A stretch of 64,000 nucleotides of DNA, taken from the NCBI GenBank assembly GCA_018433245.1, contig JAHDRN010000013.1, positions 1 through 64,000 of the forward strand. The letters run 5' to 3'. Below the pieces are notes generated by a model. The model was given only the letters and a program-made list of their open reading frames with translations, was not told the origin of the DNA and did no database searches. This stretch comes from Candidatus Proruminimicrobium quisquiliarum. GTDB lineage: Bacteria > Elusimicrobiota > Endomicrobiia > Endomicrobiales > Endomicrobiaceae. Shown one piece after another: positions 9,547 through 17,326 of this stretch. A program made the position numbers and the translations under genes. Every line of letters starts with the position of its first letter. The first letter of the stretch is position 1.

Positions 9547-10890
9547 ATGCTAAAAACATTCGGAGACGTATTTAAAATTCCCCAATTAAGAAATAAAGTT
9601 CTATTTACCCTTGCGATCATTATCGCCTACAGAATAGGAGCGTCAGTTCCTATACCGGGCATTAATGCTGAGGCTGTTAAGTCTCTATTTCAAGCGAACA
9701 GCAACGGGCTACTGGGATTTCTTGATATGTTTTCCGGCGGCGCATTAAACAGGATGTCAGTATTTTCCATGGGAATAATGCCGTATATTAACGCGTCTAT
9801 TATAATGAGTTTGATGCAGGGCGCTCATGTTATTCCTTACCTTGACAGGCTTGCAAAAGAAGGAGAGCAGGGCAGAAAGAAACTAACGCAGATTACAAGA
9901 TACGCCACGCTTATTTTGGGCGCTATACAGTCTTTCGGTCTTACAATGGCTATTACAAAAATGCCTACACCCAGCGGTATGCCTATAGTTTTGGACCCTA
10001 CGATGGCATGGATGACGATGACCGTTATGACGCTTGTTGCAGGGACAGTTCTTATAATGTGGCTTGGCGAACAGGTTACCGAAAGAGGAATCGGAAACGG
10101 TATCTCTTTAATCATTTTTGCAGGTATAGTTGAAAGGCTTCCGACTGCAACTTTAGGAGTATTCAAACTCGTACAGATGGACGAATTGTCGCTGCTTTTG
10201 GCTATATTTTTGCTTGCTCTTGTATTAACCGTTTTGGCTGTCGTTATATGGGTTGAAACTGCTCAGAGAAGAATACCGGTACATTATGCAAAAAGAATGG
10301 TCGGCAGAAAAATGTACGGCGGACAAACTTCATTTTTGCCTATTAAAGTTGACCAGTCCGGCGTTATCGCGGTTATCTTTGCGGTATCTATTTTGTCGGC
10401 GCCTCTTACCATAGCGCAGTTTGCACCGGAATGGACGGTATTCGGAATTCCGATGTCAAAAAAAATACTTGAATGGTTTAACCACAGTTCCATAATTTAC
10501 AATGCAATTTATGCCGCTCTTGTAATATTTTTCTGTTATTTTTACAATTCAATTTCGTTTAATCCGAAAGATTTATCGGAAAATATGAAAAAATCGGGCG
10601 GATTTATACCGGGCGTAAGGCCGGGCGAGCCGACTGCCGTATATATTCAGAAAATACTTGAAAGAGTAACTCTTGGCGGCGCATTGTTTGTAGCCTGTAT
10701 AGCGGTTCTTCCCGATTATATCAGATCTTTTATGGGAGCGCCTTTCTTCTTCGGAGGAACATCGCTTCTTATCGTTGTCGGCGTATCGCTTGACACCATA
10801 GGCCAGATTGAGTCTCATTTGATTATGAGGCATTATGAGGGGTTTATGAAAGAGGGACGCATAAAAGGCCGTTGGTTCAACATCAAGTAG
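9547..10890 (+). CDS. secY: Preprotein translocase subunit SecY
   Basis: Pore subunit of the Sec translocon in the inner membrane. The 447-aa protein has about ten membrane segments, an N-terminus with IPQLRNKVLFTLAIIIAYR, the plug-region motif and the cytoplasmic loops containing QRRIPVHYAKR and the C-terminal IGQIESHLIMRHYEGF. RBS AAGGTGGG upstream. In most bacteria adk and map follow directly; here about 5.8 kb of accessory sequence comes between. Confidence 0.98.
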   Translation: MLKTFGDVFKIPQLRNKVLFTLAIIIAYRIGASVPIPGINAEAVKSLFQANSNGLLGFLDMFSGGALNRMSVFSMGIMPYINASIIMSLMQGAHVIPYLDRLAKEGEQGRKKLTQITRYATLILGAIQSFGLTMAITKMPTPSGMPIVLDPTMAWMTMTVMTLVAGTVLIMWLGEQVTERGIGNGISLIIFAGIVERLPTATLGVFKLVQMDELSLLLAIFLLALVLTVLAVVIWVETAQRRIPVHYAKRMVGRKMYGGQTSFLPIKVDQSGVIAVIFAVSILSAPLTIAQFAPEWTVFGIPMSKKILEWFNHSSIIYNAIYAALVIFFCYFYNSISFNPKDLSENMKKSGGFIPGVRPGEPTAVYIQKILERVTLGGALFVACIAVLPDYIRSFMGAPFFFGGTSLLIVVGVSLDTIGQIESHLIMRHYEGFMKEGRIKGRWFNIK

Positions 10891-11060
10891 GCGACCGAAT
10901 CTTTTTAATTTAAATTGACGTTTTAAAAATCTTATGTGCCGTTTCACTTACGCACACTGCAATTTTTAAAACGTCAATTTTCTTTTAAAAATCTACTTCG
11001 GTTTATCAACTTTGTTGATAAATCCGCCCAAAGTCTAGTCGTAAACGGCTCAAAAACTTA
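10891..11060. repeat. Nested-hairpin intergenic repeat, copy A (after secY)
   Basis: Inner arms of 19 perfectly complementary bases lie at 10912-10930 and 10962-10980. Between them is CTTATGTGC...GCACACTGC, the core seen in the other copies. A second 9-bp hairpin (TTTATCAAC/GTTGATAAA, 11002-11022) follows. The outer ends CGACCGAATCTTT (10892 on) and AAAGTCTAGTCG (to 11041) are roughly complementary. T-rich DNA follows the inner stem, so it may also terminate the secY transcript. Confidence 0.75.
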
Positions 11061-11148
11061 AATACAAATTCAATTTCCAGTCAACTGACTTGAATTTTTT
11101 TTATTATAAGTATACAATATCAAAACAATAATTTGTTTTGGAGGTTTT

Positions 11149-11550
11149 GTGAAAAATATCATAGTTTTTGTCGCTGTTTTTGTTGTTTCGGCCTTTCTAT
11201 TATCTTGTGCTTCTACCACAGTCAATAAAAATCAAAATACTGACAATCTTAGTATCGCAAAAGTTCAGAGAGAAATAAAGACAGGGATGTCTTCAGCAGA
11301 AGTTGTTGAAATATTAGGGTCACCTAATATGGTAACTACTGATGATCAAAGAAGAGAGACTTGGGTATATGATAAAATTTCCACACAAGTAGATTCATCT
11401 TCAGCTAGTAGTGGAGTTTGGATTTTAATTGCAGGTGCTGGCAGTAAAAAAGAATCTCAAACCTCATCACAAAGAACATTAACAATTATTATAAAATTTG
11501 ATAATAATGGTAAAGTTAGAGATTTTGCTTATAGAACATCTTCTTTTTAA
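11149..11550 (+). CDS. Small lipoprotein with BamE/SmpA-like fold
   Basis: A 133-aa lipoprotein. The signal sequence ends in the lipobox LLSC (C20), so it should be anchored in a membrane facing the periplasm. Residues about 38-75 (VQREIKTGMSSAEVVEILGSP then WVYDK) match the BamE/OmlA pattern, with a GM..EV..ilG.P core. GTG start (11149) has an excellent RBS GGAGG 5 bases upstream. Base use is more AT-rich than in the ribosomal genes, suggesting acquired DNA. It is the first of three clustered lipoproteins; a role in outer-membrane assembly is only inferred. Confidence 0.75.
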   Translation: MKNIIVFVAVFVVSAFLLSCASTTVNKNQNTDNLSIAKVQREIKTGMSSAEVVEILGSPNMVTTDDQRRETWVYDKISTQVDSSSASSGVWILIAGAGSKKESQTSSQRTLTIIIKFDNNGKVRDFAYRTSSF

Positions 11551-11553
11551 CAT

Positions 11554-12072
11554 ATGAATAAAATTATATTGTTTTTAATTTTTGTTGTTACAATCGGTCT
11601 AATAGGATGTGCTACCCATAAGACTTTATATGTTCTTGACAAAGATTATTTAGAAAGACGAAACATAGAAACACGTGTATTTGATTCTGACAATGAAAAG
11701 CAAATCATAGTTGCCTCTGCACAAGTATTACAAGATACAGGATTTACGATAAAAGAATCAGCATATTCTCTTGGAGTATTAACTGCTCAAAAAAACAGAG
11801 AATCGGGAAGTACGGCTGGTAAAGTCACATTGGCAATTTTGGCTGGCCTTGCTGGGACAACACCACAGTATGAAGATAAACAAATTATATACGTTAATAT
11901 TGTAACTGTTAAAATAGATAAGGCTGTCAAAGTTAGAGTATTATTCACTAGAAGAACTTTTGATAATTATGGTAATATTATGAAAATAGAAAGAATTGCA
12001 GATGAAAAGATATATCAAGATTTCTTTAATAAATTAAGTCAATCAGTTTTTTTAACGGCTCATGGAATTTAA
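11554..12072 (+). CDS. Hypothetical lipoprotein, paralogue of the next gene
   Basis: A 172-aa protein with a lipoprotein signal ending LIGC (C19). It shares a pattern with the following gene: RxFDSDNEKQIIVASAQVLQDTGFTIKES, then a segment starting LGVLTAQK, and a final FFNKLSQSVFLTA. Function unknown. It starts 3 bases after the previous stop and ends 9 bases before the next start, so the three are surely one transcript. Its longer middle (AGKVTLAILAGLAGTT) may be a glycine-zipper-like membrane segment. Confidence 0.75.
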   Translation: MNKIILFLIFVVTIGLIGCATHKTLYVLDKDYLERRNIETRVFDSDNEKQIIVASAQVLQDTGFTIKESAYSLGVLTAQKNRESGSTAGKVTLAILAGLAGTTPQYEDKQIIYVNIVTVKIDKAVKVRVLFTRRTFDNYGNIMKIERIADEKIYQDFFNKLSQSVFLTAHGI

Positions 12073-12081
12073 GGGGAAGAA

Positions 12082-12489
12082 ATGAATAAAATTTATATAT
12101 GTTTTGTTTTTGCTGTTTTTATGTCATCTTGTACAACTCTCAATGATCGTGTATTAGACTCTTCTCAATCACAAGTACAGGTAAGAAGTTATCAAACAAA
12201 ATCTTTTGATACAACTGACAAACATAATGTTTTAAGAAATGTAGTTGCTACAATGCAAGATCTAGGATTTATAATTGATAAAGCTGATGAAGATATAGGA
12301 ACAGTTTCTGGATATTCATTCACAAATAAAACGAATATGACAGTTTCTGTGCGTGAAGTTAATAAGCAAACAGTTGTCAGAGTTAATGCTGAATATAACT
12401 CCAAGCCTGTCACAGAACCGTTAGCATATCAGAATTTTTTTAATGCTTTGTCGCAATCATTGTTTTTGACGGCAAATGATGTTTTGTAA
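12082..12489 (+). CDS. Hypothetical lipoprotein, paralogue of the previous gene
   Basis: 135 aa with lipobox MSSC (C17). It parallels its neighbour: RSYQTKSFDTTDKHNVLRNVVATMQDLGFIIDKAD, a GTVSGYSF strand and the shared ending FFNALSQSLFLTA (motifs shortened here). It lacks the Gly-rich insertion. RBS AAGGGGAAG precedes the ATG. A perfect rho-independent terminator follows, so it closes the lipoprotein operon. No function recognised. Confidence 0.75.
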   Translation: MNKIYICFVFAVFMSSCTTLNDRVLDSSQSQVQVRSYQTKSFDTTDKHNVLRNVVATMQDLGFIIDKADEDIGTVSGYSFTNKTNMTVSVREVNKQTVVRVNAEYNSKPVTEPLAYQNFFNALSQSLFLTANDVL

Positions 12490-12512
12490 ATAATAACAAA
12501 TTAATAATAAAA

Positions 12513-12547
12513 AAATTCAAGTCATACAGACGACTTGAATTTTTTTT
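12513..12547 (+). terminator. Rho-independent terminator of the lipoprotein operon
   Basis: AAATTCAAGTC (12513-12523) pairs perfectly with GACTTGAATTT (12532-12542), followed by a run of T. The right arm plus T-run (18 bases, from 12532) is identical to 11087-11104 just before the operon. Confidence 0.9.
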
Positions 12548-12575
12548 ATGTTACTAAGCTTCCCAGCTTCTAACA

Positions 12576-12881
12576 TCAGAACTTCCAGTCTTCTGAGACG
12601 TTTCTAGTGAGGGCTTTCAGGCCGGAGTCGGTTATTTTATAAAGGCCTTTGGTGCCTACTTTTATAATGAATTCTTTTTTTTGCAAGTAAGACATTGCCC
12701 ATAAAACTCTGTTTGTAATAACGGCAGGGATTTTGCTTGGCAGTAAAAGTTGTAAATCTTTACTTGAAATTCTTAAAATAGGACCAACGACAGCTTCTAT
12801 TTGTTCCTGTGTCTTTGCTTTTCCGTCTGAAAAAGCTTTAAGGACAGGTTTTACGCATTCTTTGCGTTTGAGTTTTAGGAT
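12576..12881 (-). pseudogene. Mrr-N-type winged-helix gene copy without a start codon
   Basis: Reverse-strand reading frame of 101 codons, open to TGA at 12576-12578, paralogous to the intact gene at 13011-13331. Shared pattern: ECVKPVLKAFSDGKAKTQEQIE, then LLPSKIPAVITNRVLWAMSYLQK and GLYKITDSGLKAL (read by hand, shown in pieces). The Shine-Dalgarno GGAGG is kept, but the codon at the position of the intact gene's ATG is ATC (12879-12881), with no ATG/GTG/TTG start nearby. Either start-lost and decaying or translated from a rare ATC. The body has no stop or frameshift, so the loss would be recent. Confidence 0.65.
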
Positions 12882-13010
12882 AAATCCTCCGTGCAGATTC
12901 CAATAATTAATAGTACAACTGAATTATACATTAAAATTGTACAAAACAAAACAATTGAAAAATCATATAAGATTTTAGTTTTTGATTTTTTTAATTTGAA
13001 AGTCTAATTT

Positions 13011-13331
13011 CTAGGCTTTTGATGGTTCTTGTTTCCAGGCATCATGCATGTTGTCATTAAGGGCTTTGAGACCGGTGCTGGTTATTTTGTAATATCCACG
13101 ATTGTCTACTTTTACAAGCAGGTCTGATTTTTGCATGTGGGATATTGCCCACGATACTCTGTCTGAAATAACTGTTTGGATTTTGCTAGGTAATAAATGT
13201 GCCAACTCTTCATTGGAAAGGTTTAGAATAGAGGCGACGATTGTTTCTACTTCTTTCTGTGCTTTTGCTTTTCCGTCTGAAAAAGCTTTTAAAACAGGTT
13301 TTATACATTCATGGCGGTAAGGTATTGTCAT
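13011..13331 (-). CDS. Stand-alone Mrr N-terminal-type winged-helix protein
   Basis: 106 aa from ATG at 13331, chosen over an upstream in-frame ATG at 13391 because GGAGG lies 5 bases ahead. The pattern IPYRHECIKPVLKAFSDGKA, LLPSKIQTVISDRVSWAISHMQKSDLL and GYYKITSTGLKAL matches the Mrr_N winged-helix domain, which precedes a nuclease domain in type IV restriction enzymes. Here no nuclease domain is attached, so it is probably a DNA-binding regulator or orphan. A degenerate-start copy lies just downstream at 12576-12881. Confidence 0.7.
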   Translation of the reverse strand: MTIPYRHECIKPVLKAFSDGKAKAQKEVETIVASILNLSNEELAHLLPSKIQTVISDRVSWAISHMQKSDLLVKVDNRGYYKITSTGLKALNDNMHDAWKQEPSKA

Positions 13332-13439
13332 AAATTCCTCCGTATCGGATGCAAACAATCGGAAGCTATACAATATAGTGAGATTATACAATAAAATTTA
13401 ACAAAAATCACAAATAGATTTTAGTATTTGATTTTTTGT

Positions 13440-13610
13440 TTCGGTGTTAAAATTTTTGCCAAGCCTCTGTCGTTACCGTTGTTGCTAAGCTTCCAAACTT
13501 CTAAACTACTTCGGTTTGCTTCGCAAATCCGCCCGACATCTCAGCTTCTATCGTTAACGTCGTTGCTAAGTTTTTAAGCTGCCAAGCCTCCAAGCTTCTG
13601 TCTTTATATG
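13440..13610. repeat. AAGCTTCC-type degenerate repeat cluster
   Basis: Intergenic DNA before the porin-like gene contains repeated short words: TTGCTAAGCTTCCAAACTTCTAA, later GCTAAG..AAGCTGCCAAGCCTCCAAGCTTCTG (given shortened). Related words occur at 12553-12600 and 40229-40275. An ACTTCGGTTT...AAATCCGCCC stretch (about 13507-13534) also matches the end of repeat copy A. Confidence 0.6.
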
Positions 13611-13617
13611 CGTTGAC

Positions 13618-13662
13618 TTGTCAATTGTTTTTATTGACAATATTTGAGTCTCATATTTTAAT
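13618..13662 (+). promoter_or_regulatory. Palindrome and likely promoter for the porin-like gene
   Basis: TTGTCAAT (13618-13625) and ATTGACAA (13633-13640) form an 8-bp-arm palindrome. Its right arm contains a consensus -35 TTGACA (13634-13639), with TTTAAT 17 bases downstream (13657-13662). A regulator bound to the palindrome would block the -35 box. Confidence 0.5.
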
Positions 13663-13681
13663 TAAATGTTAAGGAGAGGGT

Positions 13682-14923
13682 ATGAAAAAGTTTTTCTTGT
13701 TCGTTTTGGCATTGGCTTTATTTATTCCTCAAATAGCAAGTGCAGAAATCAATTTGTACGGACAGCTTGATATTATGGGTTCAGATACGCAATGGAAAAA
13801 CATTGGAGATACTTTTGCAAACGGCAAAAGTTTTACAAACACAAGATTTTTACTCGGAGCAAATTTTGATTTAATAGAAAATGTTGAAGGAAATGTCGCT
13901 TTTTTATACATAAGTTCATGGGGCGACAACTACTTGGCAGGCCAGCAGATAGATAACAGTTCAAATTCAGGCTTGTTGAACAAAATAACTCTTACCGAAG
14001 CAAACGTAATATTCAAAAACTTCTTTGACAATGACAGATTATCATTAAAAGCCGGTAGATTTTATTACGGCGAAAAAGGCGATTCAATATTTTATGTGGG
14101 TTTAAGGGATATGACAAGATGGGTTGCATATTCGCAGAATTACTGGCTTGGTGCATATAACGGCGGCCTGGACGGAGTTGTATTAAATTATAACGATAAA
14201 GAAAAATTAGATATGGATTTTTTATATTCAAAAATATCAAATGAAAATGCCGATACAAGTATGATGGCACAGACAAAAGTAAATATATCTTTGATAAATG
14301 CAAAATATAAATTAAATGATAATCTGAGTTTAAGAGGATACATATATGACTCGGAAACGGCAGAAATTGTTCCAATCGGACTTTACGGCACAAACAGAAC
14401 GGATATTATAGGTTTTAAACCTGAATTCAGAAAATGCAGTTTAAGCGCTTCTGCGGAAATAGCAAAACTCTTTTATAGTTTGGAATCAAATATGTTTGAT
14501 CAGTCCGAAACAGATTCTCTGCTTACGAAATTAAATGCGGAGTACAGAATTGTTTTAAAAGATATGATGATTACACCGAGAATTCAGTATTTAAGAGCCG
14601 GAGAATATTTTGCATCAAGTTTGTCTGATGCAAATTTCGGTATAATAACAAATAATTTTGATTTTATGTGGGGTTTGTACAATATTGAGTCCTTTAATGC
14701 GGGAGTTGATTTTTCAAAGGATAAGTTTACGGTTATGTTGGATGTATTTAAAAACAGCAACGCATCCGGCGGAGATCTTAGCTATGAATATGATGTAAAA
14801 GCGGAATATAATTATACGGAAAATCTTAAATTTTATATAGGATATGCTTATTTGGATATGGATGAAGCTGACCATTGGGTTACAAATGCAATTATGGGCG
14901 CGACATGGAAGTTTGGTAAATAG
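13682..14923 (+). CDS. Porin-like outer-membrane beta-barrel protein
   Basis: 413 aa. A clear signal peptide (MKKFFLFVLALALFIPQIASA) is followed by alternating polar/hydrophobic strands with many aromatic girdle residues (for example NLYGQLDIMG, FYIGYAYLDMD) and a C-terminal strand ending GATWKFGK. This is the build of an outer-membrane barrel. No specific substrate family is recognised. RBS AAGGAGAGG sits just before the ATG. It is monocistronic, with its own promoter palindrome and a strong terminator. Confidence 0.75.
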   Translation: MKKFFLFVLALALFIPQIASAEINLYGQLDIMGSDTQWKNIGDTFANGKSFTNTRFLLGANFDLIENVEGNVAFLYISSWGDNYLAGQQIDNSSNSGLLNKITLTEANVIFKNFFDNDRLSLKAGRFYYGEKGDSIFYVGLRDMTRWVAYSQNYWLGAYNGGLDGVVLNYNDKEKLDMDFLYSKISNENADTSMMAQTKVNISLINAKYKLNDNLSLRGYIYDSETAEIVPIGLYGTNRTDIIGFKPEFRKCSLSASAEIAKLFYSLESNMFDQSETDSLLTKLNAEYRIVLKDMMITPRIQYLRAGEYFASSLSDANFGIITNNFDFMWGLYNIESFNAGVDFSKDKFTVMLDVFKNSNASGGDLSYEYDVKAEYNYTENLKFYIGYAYLDMDEADHWVTNAIMGATWKFGK

Positions 14924-14942
14924 ACGTTTTTTAATATTAATC

Positions 14943-14979
14943 AAAAGAGACAGGTTTTTTTGAGACCTGTCTCTTTTTT
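14943..14979 (+). terminator. Rho-independent terminator after the porin-like gene
   Basis: AAAAGAGACAGGT (14943-14955) pairs with ACCTGTCTCTTTT (14965-14977) and runs into T residues. It is nearly symmetric, but no gene on the other strand ends here. Confidence 0.92.
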
Positions 14980-15105
14980 ATATGCAAAAGCAGATTTGAG
15001 CCGCATATATCTCATTATCAATAACGCAAAACATTTATTTGAAAAATTTTTTCTGCTATAATGCGGGAAAGACAAACCGTCATCAAAAAAATAAAGAGGT
15101 TTTTT

Positions 15106-16044
15106 ATGAATTATTTAAAAATTTTCTTAAGTTTTTTTGTAATTATGTTTTTTGCGTCTTATGTTAAGTCTGAAACTTTGGAAGAACTCACGGCAAAAGC
15201 ACAAAACTGGGACTCGGAAGCGCAGTATAAACTGGGCGATATTTATTTTAACGGAGACGGCGTTGATAAAAATTACAAAGAAGCTTTCGGCTGGTATTCT
15301 AAGTCCGCGATGAAAGCTTATGCGCCCGGCGAATATAAAACCGGCTATATGCACGATTACGGGTACGGCACAGATAAAAATTATAAAAAAGCTTTTGAAT
15401 ATTATATGAAAGCGGCCGGCAAAGGAAACGCAGACGCGCAATGCGCGGTCGGTTCCGTATATTCAAGCGTTACTTACGGCGATGTTTACGGAGTAAAAAC
15501 AGATTATAAAGAAGCGTTTGAATGGTACAAAAAAGCGGCTGAACAAAATCACGCTTTAGCACAGTTCCATTTAGGCAATATGTATTACGGCGGCAAGGGA
15601 ATTGACGAAGGGCCCGATTATAAAAAGGCTTTTGAATGGATTGTTAAATCTGCCGAGCAGGGTAATCCCGACGCTCAAAGCGAAACGGGATATATGTATT
15701 ATGAAGGCATCGGTGCTGATAAAGATTATAATAAAGCGTTTGAATGGTATTTAAAGGCAGCCGAACAGGACGATGAACATGCCCAGTGTTATGTCGGCAA
15801 TATGTATTACGACGGAAACGGCGTTGAAAAAGATTTGAATAAAGCGTTTGAATGGTATTTAAAGGCCGCCGAAAAAGGCAACGCGCAGGCCGAATATAAT
15901 TTAGGTTTTATGTATTATACGGGACAGCCGGTTGAAAAAGATTTAAGAAAAGCAATAAGGCTTTTTATTAGTTCGGCGGAAAACGGCTGCAAAGATGCAA
16001 GATATATGCTTAAAAAACTTGACGTAAAGCCGGAAATACGGTAG
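15106..16044 (+). CDS. Secreted Sel1-repeat protein
   Basis: 312 aa: signal peptide (MNYLKIFLSFFVIMFFASYVKS) then about seven Sel1-like repeats of the form AQ..LG.mYy.G.GV.kDy.KAFEWY.KAAE, ending in a degenerate cap. Such solenoids mediate protein contacts in the periplasm or at the surface. Start at 15106 is preferred (RBS AGAGG) over 15061, because the earlier ATG lies inside a TATAAT (15057-15062) that looks like the promoter -10 box. Partner unknown. Confidence 0.85.
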   Translation: MNYLKIFLSFFVIMFFASYVKSETLEELTAKAQNWDSEAQYKLGDIYFNGDGVDKNYKEAFGWYSKSAMKAYAPGEYKTGYMHDYGYGTDKNYKKAFEYYMKAAGKGNADAQCAVGSVYSSVTYGDVYGVKTDYKEAFEWYKKAAEQNHALAQFHLGNMYYGGKGIDEGPDYKKAFEWIVKSAEQGNPDAQSETGYMYYEGIGADKDYNKAFEWYLKAAEQDDEHAQCYVGNMYYDGNGVEKDLNKAFEWYLKAAEKGNAQAEYNLGFMYYTGQPVEKDLRKAIRLFISSAENGCKDARYMLKKLDVKPEIR

Positions 16045-16080
16045 TTTTATTAAAACGAATATTTTAAAGGATTTTATATT

Positions 16081-16542
16081 ATGCCAAAATCGCAGGAAGC
16101 TGAAAAATTATTTAAAGAAGGATATAACTGCTGCCAGTCCGTTGTGGGCGCCTTTAGCGGCGAGTTGAATATTGATTTTGAAACCGCGATGAAACTTTCT
16201 TCTTCATTCGGCGGCGGAATGGGACGCCTTCGTGAAGTTTGCGGAGCCGTAAGCGCAATCTTTATGATCGCCGGTTTAAAATACGGATATACGGACCCGC
16301 AAGACCGTAAAGCAAAAACGGAACATTACAAACTTATACAGGAACTTGCAAAAGAATTTGAGAATAAATACGGTTCAATAGTATGCAGGCGGCTTTTGGG
16401 GCTTGAAGAAAAAAAAGACAGCCATGTTCCTTCCGAAAGAACACAGCAGTATTATGAAAAAAGGCCGTGTTCGCAATATGTGGCTTTTGCAGCCGAACTT
16501 GCCGAAAAGATGATTTCTTCAAAAGAGCCGCAAATAAAATAA
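16081..16542 (+). CDS. C_GCAxxG_C_C family protein
   Basis: 153 aa. It carries the family's spaced cysteines and glycines: NCCQSVVGAF near residues 18-28, SSFGGGMGRLREVCGAVSAIFMIAGL around 40-65, then single cysteines in SIVCRRLLG and RPCSQYV. The family is redox-like and common in anaerobes; its function is not established. It starts 36 bases after the Sel1 gene and ends just before the adk promoter. Confidence 0.88.
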   Translation: MPKSQEAEKLFKEGYNCCQSVVGAFSGELNIDFETAMKLSSSFGGGMGRLREVCGAVSAIFMIAGLKYGYTDPQDRKAKTEHYKLIQELAKEFENKYGSIVCRRLLGLEEKKDSHVPSERTQQYYEKRPCSQYVAFAAELAEKMISSKEPQIK

Positions 16543-16556
16543 AAGCAATAAAACGC

Positions 16557-16586
16557 TTGACATTGCAATAAAATTTAATATATAAT
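16557..16586 (+). promoter_or_regulatory. Sigma70-type promoter for adk and downstream genes
   Basis: TTGACA (16557-16562) and TATAAT (16581-16586) with an 18-base spacer. It restarts transcription of the ribosomal gene string after the accessory block. Confidence 0.8.
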
Positions 16587-16610
16587 CTGCAAATCTATCT
16601 TTCGCATCCG

Positions 16611-16637
16611 TGACGTTATGAGAGTATCATAGCGTCA
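16611..16637 (+). promoter_or_regulatory. Leader hairpin upstream of adk
   Basis: TGACGTTATGA (16611-16621) pairs with TCATAGCGTCA (16627-16637), 11 bp with one G-U pair and a 5-base loop. No T-run follows, so it is not a terminator. It lies in the 5' leader, about 40 bases before the adk start. Confidence 0.6.
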
Positions 16638-16676
16638 GAGATGTATTACGCTTTTATTATTTGCATAAGGAATTTT

Positions 16677-17315
16677 ATGAAAAATTTTATATTATTCGGA
16701 CCTCCGGGCGCAGGAAAAGGCACACAGGCAAAAACGATAAGCAAGGCTTACGGAGTGGTTCACCTTTCAACGGGCGATATGTTGAGAGAAGCTAAAGACG
16801 ATCCTATGTTTGCCCCATATATGTCGGCAGGCAAACTTGTTCCGGACAACGTTATAGTTGAGATGGTAGTAAAAAGATTAAAAAAACCGGATTGTTCCGA
16901 AGGTTTTTTGCTTGACGGTTTTCCGAGAACTTTATCGCAGGCCGAGGAACTTGATAAATTTTTGGCGAAAGCAAATAAAAAAGTATCAGCAGTATTTTGC
17001 ATCTTGACTGAAAGCGAAGAAATAGTAAAAAGACTGTCCGGCAGAAGAGTATGTCCGGCATGCGGCGGAAGTTTTAACGTAGATTCAATGCCTCCCAAAA
17101 AGGAAGGCGTATGCGATTTATGCGGCGCAAAATTAATACAGAGAAAAGACGACAATCCCGACACGATAAGAGAAAGGCTTGCCGTTTATGAAAGACAGAC
17201 GAAAATTTTAATTGATTATTACGATAAGCAGGGCGTGCTTGCAAAAATAGACGGTATGCAGACACCTGAAAAAGTTTTTAAACAGATAGCAGATTACGTA
17301 AAAAATATGAAGTAA
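16677..17315 (+). CDS. adk: Adenylate kinase, zinc LID form
   Basis: Converts ATP + AMP to 2 ADP in the cytoplasm. 212 aa from ATG 16677, which has AAGG upstream; the earlier in-frame ATG at 16641 would add 12 residues ahead of the conserved KNFILFGPPGAGKGT P-loop (residues 2-16). DGFPRTLSQAE (NMP site) and a four-cysteine LID, C126-x2-C129 and C146-x2-C149, identify the long zinc-binding form. Followed by map after 11 bases. Confidence 0.97.
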   Translation: MKNFILFGPPGAGKGTQAKTISKAYGVVHLSTGDMLREAKDDPMFAPYMSAGKLVPDNVIVEMVVKRLKKPDCSEGFLLDGFPRTLSQAEELDKFLAKANKKVSAVFCILTESEEIVKRLSGRRVCPACGGSFNVDSMPPKKEGVCDLCGAKLIQRKDDNPDTIRERLAVYERQTKILIDYYDKQGVLAKIDGMQTPEKVFKQIADYVKNMK

Positions 17316-17326
17316 AGGCCGTTATT

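Noticed and set aside
13440-13610. Repeated AAGCTTCC words as a CRISPR array
   Set aside because: Spacing is irregular, units are degenerate and there are no constant-length spacers or cas genes.
15061-15105. Upstream ATG for the Sel1 protein
   Set aside because: It overlaps a TATAAT likely to be the promoter and puts charged residues before a clean signal peptide; ATG 15106 has a good RBS.
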